A stretch of DNA of 64,000 nt from positions 4,089,780-4,153,779 of the forward strand of contig CM038911.1 in the NCBI GenBank assembly GCA_021904315.1, given 5' to 3'. The notes beneath the pieces are model-generated. The model ran no database searches, had not been told where the DNA came from, and saw only the letters and a program-made list of their open reading frames with translations. This DNA comes from Sphagnum magellanicum (lineage: Eukaryota > Streptophyta > Sphagnopsida > Sphagnales > Sphagnaceae). Position 1 is the first letter of the stretch, and each line of letters starts with the position of its first letter. A program made the translations under genes and the position numbers. Positions 1 to 10,503 of this stretch are shown in pieces.

Positions 1-400
1 CATTTCATTTCATTTGAATTTTTGAAGTTTTAGGTTTAAAGTTTAAAGGGCTAGGATTAGGTTTATGGTTTAAAATTTAAAGTTTAAGGTATTGGGTTAA
101 AAATTTTTAAGGTTAAAAGGTTTTGATTTAGTGTTTGAATGTTTAGAGAGTAGGTTTAGGCATTTCAAGTTAGGGTTAAAGTTTTTAGGGTTTATAGTTT
201 GTGGATTAAGGTTTTGGGGTTTAGGCTTAAACCTTTAGAGTTTAAAATTCAAGTTTAAAGTTTTAGGACTTAGGGCCTAGATTTAAGGTTATAATTTTTA
301 AGGTTAAAGGTTTGGGGTTTAGGTTTTAGGTTTTATGGCTTAGGGTTTAGTTTAAGGGTATAAGTTTTAAGGTTTATAAATATCACATTTTAGGTTTCAA
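1..400. repeat. Degenerate telomere-like (TTTAGGG) array
   Basis: The whole stretch is built from imperfect variants of TTTAGGG and TTTAAGG, for example TTTAGGGTTTA near 196 and GGGTTTAGG near 220 and 315. Plant telomeres use TTTAGGG, so this looks like an old interstitial telomere-like repeat that has drifted. It begins at the window edge, so its full length is unknown. No gene is seen in it. Confidence 0.7.
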
Positions 401-1680
401 GTTTTTTCCAAATTTGATTTGATTAAATTTATAACAAAATTCATGTAGGTTTTTAAGTTAGGTTAGAGTGGCCCATCGGCATGGAAGGATTAAAATGCAA
501 GTAGAGAAGGTTGATGAAACATTTTGATTCCACAAAAAAGAAATACTATCATCTATTTAAGGCAATTTCATTACTAATTAACTTTTTGCTTAGGCATCAC
601 TTAAACTTCACATTTGAAGTTATTGGTGAACACTTAAATGACCTAGCAGAACATGGGTAGGATGGCAACTATTAATTACAGGTCTAACAACTTTTTAAGC
701 TTAACCTTGAATTTTACAGTTGTAATCTAACAACTTTTTAACCCTAGCCTTGAATTTTGCATTTGTAAACATTCCACATTCTTTAGTTGCTTTCAAATTG
801 CCTATTTTAAAGGTGTTTTTTTCTTCTATGTTAGCATCCACCTTTGCCTTTAATGGAACCTTTTGATACTCCACATTAGCTTCCAAATTGTTGGCAATAG
901 TGGAAGGGTTTTGGATTGTGACAATAACATTTTGATCTTGATCATTGGCATGTCTAGTAATGTACCCATAGATGTAGTAGTAGGTCTTGATGATGGCTTT
1001 AATGTTTCATTAAACATAGGACTAGGGCTAGGTTTAGGAGAAGAGTGAGATGAAGGGTTAATTATTGTACTATTTATTATAGACTATTGTTTTTTTAATA
1101 CATTCAGTGTTGCATGACCATCTATTGTCTTGAATTTTGTTAAAACTTGATCACTTTGCAAAGCAATTTTAGATGTACCTTTTCATTTGTTATGCATATT
1201 TTCAACTCTTTCAAAGTATCTTGTAGCCTATTCTTAAAGTCTCCTCCTAAAATGCAAAATCTAAAAATTATAGTTTGTCATTTTGATACACAACTTTTCA
1301 AACTTAGTTAGAGATAAATTGTGTATTCACATTTTGTCTACCCTAACTTAAATAATGAAGTGGTGATTATATGAATTGGCCATGCAACTCAAATGTACAA
1401 AATCCACAATGCACTTCAAGCCTTTTTATTTCCAAGGTGCCTTTGGGGGCCAATTTTTGGCCACCAATTCACATTCATTATCTTGTGTCATGAATATTGG
1501 GTCACTATCACCCTCCATATTTATGAAAGATAAATAAATCTAGTACATGTTTTTTAGACATAAATTTTTTAATAGAATACTCTTATAAATCTAGATTCCA
1601 CTTGCAAATTTAAAGAAATATTGTAAAATTGAAAAAATGATTATAAATTTAGAGAGGCATTGGAAAATTTAGAGAGTAAT
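401..1680. other. AT-rich spacer, no gene seen
   Basis: Short open frames only, none over about 61 codons and none resembling a known family. No splice-linked coding pattern, RNA gene or clear repeat was recognised. Confidence 0.5.
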
Positions 1681-2760
1681 AAAGGGGGGTTTGATTAGGA
1701 CATAAATAAGAGAGAGGGAATCAAAAAAATCCTACGGGAGTCTGCAACAATATGAAGAATAGAGAAGGAACCAAGAAAACCTTAGTGGGGTTTGCAACAA
1801 TAAAGAGAGGAAAAAAGGGAAAAAAACCCTAGGGTATGTAGCAATAGAGAGAATAGAGAAGGAACCAAAAACCCTTAATGGGGTTTATAACAATAAATAG
1901 AGGAGAGAAAAAACCAAAAAATCCTATGGGAGAAACATAAAGAAGAAAAAAGGAACCCAAAAAACTTTAGTAAAAACCATAATGGTGTCTACAACAACAA
2001 AGAGAAGACAGAAAGAACCAAAAAACCTTAGGTGGGTTTTGTAGTAATAGAAAAAGGGGAGAAGGAACCCAAGAAAACCCTTTTAGGTTTGCAACAATAG
2101 AAAGAAGACAAAATGAACCAAAAAACCATAAGGGGGGTCTATAGCAACACAAAAAAAAAGAAAAGGAACCAAAAAAATCCTAGGGGTTCTATAGTAACAA
2201 AAAGTGTAAATAATGAATAAAAAAAAACCTTGGGCGACTTTGTAGCAATAGAGAGAGGATAAAATTAGAAGGAACCCAAAAAAACACTTGGGGGGGGGGG
2301 GGGGGGGGGGGGTTTTAAGCAACATAAAGAGGAGAGAAGGAGCCAAAAAAAACCCTAGGGTGGTCTACAATAATATAAAGAGGAGAAAAGGAACCAAAAC
2401 AACCCTAGGGGGATCTATAGCAACAAAAAGAGGAAAAAATAAGCCAAAAAAAACCTAGGGGTCTATAACAACAAAGAGAGGGGAAAAAAAAACCAAAAAG
2501 ACCTTTGGGGGGGGGTCTATAGCAATAGAGAAAAAAGATAAAAAAACCAAAATAACCCTTATGGGGTTTGCAGCAGCATAAAGAAGAAAAAAGGAGCCAA
2601 AAAAACCCTAGGGGGTCTAGAACAACATAAAGAAGGAAAAAGGAACCAAAAAATCCCTAGTTGGTTTGTAGCAATAGAAAGAGGGAAAAAACAAAAAAAG
2701 CCTAAGGGGGTCTGCAATAACAAAAAAAGCAAAGAAAAAACCAGAAAAATTAGCACAATT
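1681..2760. repeat. Minisatellite, about 50-bp unit
   Basis: Roughly twenty imperfect head-to-tail units follow one another. Each carries the order GAGAAGGAACCAAAAAA, then CCCTAGGG or a variant, then GTCTRCAACAATA, then an A/G-rich linker. Unit length varies around 45-60 bp. The array includes a run of 23 G at 2290-2312. Minus-strand open frames here (1967-2838) give repeated Phe/Leu-rich peptides. These are a by-product of the repeat and not genes. Confidence 0.8.
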
Positions 2761-5189
2761 GCACTTAAATCCACTTAAAGTAACACAATTGCATAACAAA
2801 AAACAACTTACAAATTTGTATACTATGTGACCCATCATAATATTGAAATGTCATGTCATTTCCAACATGAATAAACCCTTGGATTTCTTAAGCTATTCAA
2901 GCATAATAAAAAAAATCTGAATCTCATGATTTGTAGAAGGTGGGGTTTAAGTCATTCATTTGCAAATACACCTTTAAGCAATCAAGTTCAAATTCCAAGC
3001 GTTTTAGGAAATACTGACTTGGGGTACCAATCTTTATAATGGATTGAAGGAAAAACCTATGGTTTATTCTTACAACCTTTAGTGCATTCCAAAGAAGATT
3101 TTTGTTTAAAAGTAAATATGTTTTATTTACTTGATGACGACATCAAAATATCACAGGGTTCAATGGCAAACACAAGAGAATATATGCAACAACAATACTA
3201 TCCATGAGAGGAAGCAATAAATTGCATTTGGGTGGGGGCATAATTCTAGGTTAGAGTTTTAAATTTTTGATAAAAATTTTGTTTTAAAAGACGATATGGG
3301 AAATGTTTTTAAAGGGATTGAAATAACCAAGTTGTAATTAGGGTTTTCACAACCTCACAAAGCTTGCAACATAGCTTAGAAAAAGACCACAAACACAAGA
3401 GAAAATATTCTTAACAATCATAAAACATGTTTTCATTTTTATAAGGTTTGGCTATGTAATGACCATGGATGTAAAAGTTTATACTCCTTACCAAAAAAGA
3501 TTAGTCAAGTAATTTGAATAGAACTCCATGCTCCTTTTTCTCTCCACAAATGCAAAACCTTTTAGTAAGCTTTTTGTGGTTATAATCAAAATACAAGGTT
3601 AATGCTTTCCCTCTTTGTTATGACACCTTAAGGATACAATGAAAGTGTTATATTATTGAGTTGTCATAATCTCAATAATATGACATTTGAAAGTTTAATG
3701 TCACAAGGAATGAATTTTTTTAAAGAACAAAAGTGCTTGTTGTATACCTACTTTAAGCTTTTCCCATACATATTTGTAAATGTATGAGCAATTTTGAAAC
3801 ACACAAGCAAAAATAATAATGAAAATGAAAAATGAACTAAGTATCATATGTGTCCTCTATTGAGAATAAGATCTCAAAGATGTTTGATGTGGTCTATTGA
3901 AATTTGCAATGCTCACTTGATTGAATTTGTCCAAAAATCTTTAAATATTCACCACCTTTAATTCTTCAAAGTCTTGGGGATTATCCAAAACAAAATTAAA
4001 AATCATATGAACAATTTCGCACTAAAGGTACACATAGACCTCAAGAATTACATGGATCCCATCATTTTTATGTAATTAATTATCTCCATTATACGACAAA
4101 ATGGGGGGTTTCAAGGTGTCATATAATCAAGGGTCATGTAGTTGTATTAAGAAGGGAATTTAGTGTTTGAAAAGTTTTGCTGCATGAAAATATGTTGTAT
4201 TATTGAGGTTGTCATATTATCTAGCGTCATATTATAGAAATGCACTTTTATGTAGCTTTTCCCTTTGGTCTAGCTATATAGGTTTTAGAAGGGTAGAATT
4301 TTGGGCAAAAAGATATGGAATAATGTGCAACGCTATTGGGAAGAAAATTAGGGAGAATCATTGGGAACTTGATGAGAACACACTAAAAACATGCTAGGAA
4401 CATCAACATTAAAAAAAAAGTACCCCACCCTCCTCCTCCAAGGCCCCCTAAAAGGGGAAAATTTGAGTCCTGACAGGTGCATGTTGAGCCTTCTCATTTG
4501 CTATGAGAAATTTCTATTCCTAAAACTGTTTGTCACCATTTTTGGTCTGGGCTAGAACCCTCTCCCTAACAGGGTGAGTAGTGAGTAGGTAAGACACAAC
4601 AGGTCTATGGCGGCTTATTTGAGAGCATGACACTGATTTTTTGGGGATGAATCTTTTGCTATTTTTCGAATTAAAAAAAAGAAAACTTGAAAATATATGT
4701 TATTTTCAAAACAGTATCCGTATAGTCACCCTCTCTTTCACCCCCTATCCCCTCTTTTGATGGTATCCACAAAGTAAGGAGAATTAAATCTCAGTATGAA
4801 ATGCTAAAACTCAGCATTTAATGCACAATGTTCGAGAGTAATTATAGTAGTTGTTGAGGCAGGAGCAGTGAAAATATATGTAGCAGCAGTGGAGGCGCTC
4901 AGGAAAAAGGAAAGAGGGGATGAAACTCAGTTTACCACCAAAATTGGTGGAAAACTAGTTTGGGTCCCAGTTATTTCATTTTCAGGCACGCAGTTGATGC
5001 CTTATTATGCCCAAACTGGGCCGTTCTCGCCCCCTAATCGCCTGACTTTACCGATACCTTTCTTACACAGAAGCAGCCAAAGTGAACCAGCACCCATGGT
5101 ATGTGGACAGGAAACACTTTTTCATTGTGTTGCTCTCTCAAATGTAACCAGGGTGGGTAGCCATGTACTAACCATCCACGTGCATCTAT
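2761..5189. other. AT-rich spacer with a hairpin and a dispersed repeat
   Basis: No gene is recognised. A 15-bp near-perfect inverted repeat lies at 3646-3660 and 3671-3685 (TGTTATATTATTGAG against CTCAATAATATGACA). A segment at about 4310-4600 has a second, diverged copy at about 13650-13930 and is listed separately. The 110-codon frame at 4868-5200 shows no family likeness. Confidence 0.45.
4310..4600. repeat. Dispersed repeat, copy 1
   Basis: Shares with 13650-13930 the same order of words: ATTGGGAA elements, then a CCCC- and AAAAGG-containing patch, then GAAATTTCT, then TCACCATTTTTG, then CTGGGCTA. This makes the two blocks diverged copies of one dispersed element of unknown type. No coding capacity was recognised. 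Confidence 0.55.
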
Positions 5190-7060
5190 CTACTTGGTAG
5201 TCATCAAGTGTCTTACCTACTCACCTACCTACATAATAACCCCCTACATTATCTACCTACTTACCTATGATACTTGCGCATCTAGCTATTGCTAGCTGAA
5301 AGTAAGAAGGTTTAAAAGCTCTGTTGTAGTTCACCTACCATGGAATCATAAAGGGTTGCAAATGGAGGGTACAGTTGTGGGTGCTGGGTGGATCACATAA
5401 TCTGAGACATACCAAGTGCGGGTCACATAATTGGACAAATGTGAAGTGTCTTTACTTTACAGAGCGGAGCAAAAATAGAAGAAGCAGTTGACACAAAACA
5501 AAACCTTCAACAAATCTAATCCAATGATGAATAGGAGTGGGAAGACTTATGACACAGCCATGCAATGCAAAGCCGTCCCTGCCCTCTTCTCTTTATCAAG
5601 GGCCCAAAAGCAAATAATATGAATCCTTAACAAAGTGCACAAGTAATGTGCTAGAACCCTGTCTGCAAATAGCTATTATGTGTTCACTCAAGATAACTAG
5701 GAAAACAAACTCAAAACATCAAATTCAGCAATCCCATTGGCCAAAAAGAAAAAACATATCTTCAAGACTACACATATAACTGTATTACGCTGAACACTGA
5801 AAACAATAATCCATTTTTACCATTTCCGTCGATCCTTTGAAATTTGCATAAACCTACGAAACCCTATTATCACACATTTAATCTTGAGTTCACTTAAGAT
5901 AACCAATGAAACAAAATTTCAAACCACCAAATCTATCAATTTCATTACCTATAACTTTTTTTCTTCACACCTGCACACAAGCCTATTCAAAACGCTCTAT
6001 ATATTAGTAAATTAATACTATAACCCTCGTCTTCTGTATGCAGACAGGGTTAAAAAGACGGATTAAATAAAATGTTGACAACCCATGCTCATGATGCTGC
6101 TACTGAGTGGACCGAGTCCACAATGTGAACCTAAAAGCAGTATTTGTCAAGCCCCAAATAAACCGACAAACATGTAGATGGCTATCTTAAATCATGGACA
6201 TTCCAATTTGAGAGAGGTTGAAATGCGTGTACATGTACCGGATGCTTGTCTAAATATAAAATCAAGGCGTGCCGACACCGGAGTCTTAATATTTTAACCT
6301 TTTTATTTAAGAAAAGGGAGAAGGTACAGGTACGGGTGCTGACTCAGCCAAGGCTAAAGAATAGTTCCAAATTTGCGTGGTTGATGACGATGAAACTGCA
6401 AAGGCTGCAAGTGAAAGCCTGCTATACATCTGGTTCTTCTTCTATGTTGAACCTTCCTTGCAACAGTGATGCTGCATGCAGTTTGACGTTCTGCAGTAGT
6501 GAGCAAATGCCCTCCAAGCAAGAGGATCGATGAAATGGACCTTGGGCACATGAACTGGCTCCAAAGGATGTGGCTTGGTTTGTCTCTACCACTGTACATA
6601 TTGTGACCATGCTCAATAGATCCACAGGCAAAGCCAAAACTCTCGAGTTCCTTATTTTTTGTGATCACTAGCTTGCTACACAAGAAGTCGACGATGATTA
6701 CAGATGATAATGTAATTCAGTGCACCCACAACTTAGGCAGGTTCTGGATTTAAAGTCTGGTTGCTTCTGAGCTAGTGTCTAGATCAGCTATGTTTAGATC
6801 TCGTAACTAGCAACTAGCTAGGAAATCTGTATGTCTACTGTACACATATTGGACCTGATCAGGATTTTTTTTTGAAATTTCTCAGAGCTGCCTCATGATC
6901 TATATACATGTGCTAATGTAAATTACTGTTCCTGTACAAGTTGGTATCAGAGCGACTATCCTCTTTGCGAGCGTGTCTGCTAACCTTGTTGGTTGTGATT
7001 CACTCTTGCTATGTGTCACTGAATATTCTTTCTTGTGTCAGTGAATGCTTTCTAAGAGCA
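5190..7060. repeat. Tandem segmental duplication, unit 1
   Basis: This block matches, with many differences, the block that starts near 7940. Matching islands include CTTACCTACTYACCTAC, AAATAATATGAAT (5612 and 8278), the CATGATGC ... GAGTCCA stretch (6090 and 8330) and CAATTTGAGAGAGG (6206 and 8626). Its 3' end (TTGGTATCAGAGCGACT near 6941 to GTGATTCAC near 6996) matches 12788-12860. Unit 1 therefore spans the same upstream and downstream flanks as the intact gene, with the gene body mostly missing. Confidence 0.7.
6320..6690 (+). pseudogene. Wrecked C-terminal copy of the 10504-12387 gene
   Basis: Translated pieces in shifting frames match the last ~110 residues of the intact gene: LNLP-NSD against LNLPFNSD, a W-x-HELA-KDV-WFVS block, then MLNR-TGK-KTLEF and FCDH. 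Stops and small indels break it (stop after 6530, more frame changes to 6690). The stretch before it (about 6310-6350) matches the region near 10165-10215, upstream of the intact coding start. An internal deletion of roughly 1.8 kb has therefore joined the upstream flank to the C-terminal part. Not expected to make the family protein. Confidence 0.75.
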
Positions 7061-7939
7061 TCTCCAGTGGTGCTCAGTATGCGACCCCGCAAAAATGTTT
7101 CTCATCACATCCAAGTTTAGTTATTTACGTTTTTTCCAACCACACCCAAAAAAATAGGTGGGAGACTACTAAAAGCAAAGCAACGGAATCAATCATTATG
7201 ATTGACCAATCAAAAACAGGGAGTAGCAGTCATATCATGTTTATTACACTCTTCTCTTGTAGGTGTTAAGCTCTGCCCGTTTCATTTACCAGGCTTGGCA
7301 ACCTGTGCAAAAATGCTGGGCCAAACCCTTTCTGAGTTGCTCTAAGTATGATTAGAGTATGGACTTTGTGTTCTACAAGAAGCTGGTTATAATGTATTGA
7401 GTAGTGATAGTTGCTGTCTAGCTAAGGTCGGCAGCTGTTTGAGGATCTTGTGAGGCCCGCGTGGTTTGATCATAAACTACTATTTGGTAACTCTTTGATC
7501 AAACCGCAAATTTTTTCATGATTTTCTATAATGATCTTGCGTCATGAATATTGCACATAATTAGAGGTTGCATAGATGACCAAAGTGTAATGAATTTAAT
7601 ACCCTTTAAGAAAGTTTCAGCATCAAACCTTCACAAACCTAATTAAACATTAAACTGGCAAAGTGTAGAACATGAAAGGGCACACTCATAGTCCTTTCAA
7701 TCACCCAAATAGGTCATTCAAATCCCGTATTTTTTAAATTTAAGCTAATATTTGTGACATGCCTAATGCAACATCCCCTCCCCCACCCCCACAAAACCCC
7801 CAAATTATTATTAAAAAAGTGATGAACTGTTATCTTTCAAAACCCTAGAGTCAGGGGAAAAAAAAACCCTTTAAAATTAAAATTATGAAAAAAATTGAAA
7901 AATTGAAAACCAAAACCAAAAATCAATCAACATTAGTAT
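7061..7939. other. Spacer between the two duplication units
   Basis: Nothing recognisable; small frames only (a 74-codon frame at 7045-7269 has no family likeness). Confidence 0.45.
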
Positions 7940-9208
7940 TTACCTATTTAATGATCATTGAGTGCCTTACTTACTTACCTACATTGTCATCCTCACATTA
8001 TCTACAAGTTACTTACCTCTGATACTTACACACTTATCTAGGTAGTGTTAGGTGAAAATAGGAAGCTTTACAAGGTGGTTACCAAGGTTTCACCCTTGGT
8101 AACTCAGTTGTAACTCCTCTACCACGGAGTGATAAAGGATTGCCAATGGATGGTAAGCTGGTCGGTGTTGGCCACATGATTGCCCACATACAAAATAGTC
8201 AACAAATGTAATCCTTTGAGGAATAACATCCAACCAATGCAAAGTCTCTTCCCTCTCTTTATGGAGGGCAGAAAAACAAATAATATGAATTTCTTAAACA
8301 CCCATTAAAATAATGATGAGAACCCTTGTTCATGATGCATCTACTTGACTGAGTCCATATAACAACTGAACTAGCAGAGCAAGTGAGCTACTACAGGTGG
8401 TCAGTTTTTAACATGGAGAGATTTTGACATCTAGTTTGGGCTAACTTGATTTCCTGTAAATCCTCCCTTTTTCCTTTTTCTTATTCCTTTGTACATTTTC
8501 CAAATCTACAGTGTGTTTATAAATGAATTTTTGCAGGGTTGCATCAATGTTTGTCGATCAAGAGAAAAATTGATACATTCCCAAACCCACACATATGTCT
8601 ATGTCTAGCCCTCCTCATGGACATGCCAATTTGAGAGAGGCTGAAATGAGAGATTGTACATGTTTAACTTGGCACTTTTGTACCCATGCATATCAACTTA
8701 GTTGCCTGATGCATTACTCCCCTTTCTTCTTTGGATTGAATGAAACAGCAACCACAATTGCTTTAAATCTTTCAACACACAAGGAAAGACCAGTTGGTCA
8801 AAACCAGTGTTGGGCATGCATTTCATTTTGTTACTAACTGTTGGTTCTGGTTCTTAAATAGATCAGGGAGCCACCAGTTACAGTTTCTTGAAGAAAAATA
8901 TCAGAGTATATATATGTATATAGCTGCTGGTTCCAGTTATTTTAAAAACCTCAAAGAATTAATAGAAAAACTAGCAATTTTACATCTGTCAGTTATTTGA
9001 TTTTTCATGAAAATTGAGAACCATGATTACATATAAATGAGAATTGGCTCTTTAATTTGTTGAGAACTGCAGCTTAGGAAATTTTTTGACCTGATTTACC
9101 AGTGAGTGGTTTGTGGCAATTTCTAATTTACTCACCCACATACTATCAAAACCCTTAAACACATACTTTACAAAGAGGATATGATTTTTCTCACACAAAA
9201 AAAGCCTT

Positions 9209-9467
9209 GACTCATGACACATGTGTGAGATCAATTTTGTGAGTTCATCCATTACAATTTACAATATGCAGTGTTTATTGTGGCGTATATTATATTAAAA
9301 TGATAATTTGACATTAAGTTATGTGACATATTGCAATACGATTACATATTTCATATCCCTAATGTCAAATTATAATTTTAATGTAATATGTGCCACAACA
9401 AACACCACATATTGAACATTGTAATGGATGAAACCATAAAGTTAGCTCACACATGTATCATGAGAAA
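9209..9467. mobile_element. Inverted-repeat (fold-back/MITE-like) element
   Basis: Two long arms face each other. The left arm (about 9209-9315) runs CTCATGACACATGTGTGAG ... TTCATCCATTACAAT ... TTTGACATTA. The right arm (about 9359-9460) is its reverse complement with roughly 15% differences, around a ~43-bp centre. There is no coding capacity. The size (~250 bp), AT-richness and long arms fit a MITE or fold-back element. Target duplications were not identified. Confidence 0.65.
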
Positions 9468-9501
9468 AACAAAATGTTGTCTTTTAGGACCATACATACA
9501 T

Positions 9502-9538
9502 ATATTGTTTGCTTGTAATTTATGCAAGCAAACAATAT
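9502..9538. other. Perfect 14-bp hairpin
   Basis: ATATTGTTTGCTTG at 9502-9515 is followed by 9 nt and then its exact reverse complement at 9525-9538. It lies just outside the inverted-repeat element and may be the tip of another small fold-back element. Confidence 0.7.
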
Positions 9539-9599
9539 CATGTTTGGTACTACAATAAAATCACAAAAAAAAAATTTAGGATTCCATGTGGGGCCATCA

Positions 9600-9970
9600 G
9601 GAAGAACTTTCCCCTATTTGCAAACATGAAATGCTTTGTTCGAGAATGGGAAAATCGAATAATTCCTCTGTGTCATCATGGTAAAATTAGAAAGGAACAT
9701 CACAATATTGGTCCCACCCTTGGAGAGTCAAATTCCCTATGTTATGTTCATTCAATTTTAATTTGTTACAGGTTTCCACTCTCACAACAAACTTTTTTAG
9801 GACTTCAACCTCGGAACCATTAAAAAAAACTTGAAATTCTCCTATGCAAACATGAAATGGTTTGTTGACAATGAAAAAATACAATAATCCCCCTTATTTC
9901 ACAATGGGAAAATAAAAATAAAACATTGAAATATTGGTTCCACAATTCCCATTAGGAGAGTTCTGGGTCA
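9600..9970. repeat. Direct duplication, ~235-bp period
   Basis: The block 9610-9735 (CTATTTGCAAACATGAAATG ... ATATTGGTCCCACCC ... GAGAGT) is repeated with changes at 9838-9965 (CTATGCAAACATGAAATGG ... ATATTGGTTCCACAA ... GAGAGT). No protein-family likeness is seen in either copy. Confidence 0.65.
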
Positions 9971-10398
9971 AGAAAATTATGATACAAATCCCAACTCCCC
10001 CGCCTCCGGCCCCCTGAAGATAGGGGATTTGCAATCATCTCCCCACGTGGGGACCTTGTAAATCTTTGTTGTGTCTTTTCCCTACTGGTAGCTAGGTAAT
10101 GCCAATTTTTTTTTTACTGTATTTGCAGGGGTGCCAGCTCCGGAATCCAAAAAATTAATCTTTTTATGTCAAAAAGCTGAAGGTATCAGTATGAGTGCTA
10201 ACTTGGGGGCTAAGTTTGATTGATTCAGTGCATTGAAGCATGAACATAGTGTAGACATTGGGTAGATGCAGCAGCAGCAGGAGAAGGAAGAGGAGGAGGA
10301 GGAGGAGAGCTAGTGTGAGTGTGTGCAGGTGAGCAGTATTGTTCATGTGTTGTTATTGTTGTTGGGGTCATGGCGGCTGTTGTTCACTCAGGATGCTG

Positions 10399-10503
10399 CT
10401 GCACACGCCAATTTCATGGTACCGGCGGTCATCCTGCTGCACCAGCCGCTGCTGCACACGCCAATTTCATGGTACCGGCGGTCATCCTACTGCACCAGCC
10501 GCG
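10399..10503 (+). repeat. 53-bp tandem duplication just before the likely start codon
   Basis: The unit beginning GCACACGCCAATTTCATGG occurs at 10401 and again at 10454, nearly identical, so the period is 53 bp. Because 53 is not a multiple of 3, the frame leading into the downstream gene reads the two copies as different peptides. This favours the ATG at 10504, right after the second copy, as the true start, with the repeat in the 5' leader. Confidence 0.8.

Noticed and set aside
4868-5200. 110-codon plus-strand frame in a less AT-rich patch
   Set aside because: No family likeness, no splice-linked partner exons, and not conserved as a frame in any repeat copy seen.
6942-6953. TGGTATCAGAGC, an exact initiator-tRNA primer-binding-site word
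   Set aside because: No LTR pair flanks it and the surrounding sequence aligns with the 3' flank of the duplicated gene near 12790, so an LTR element is not supported.
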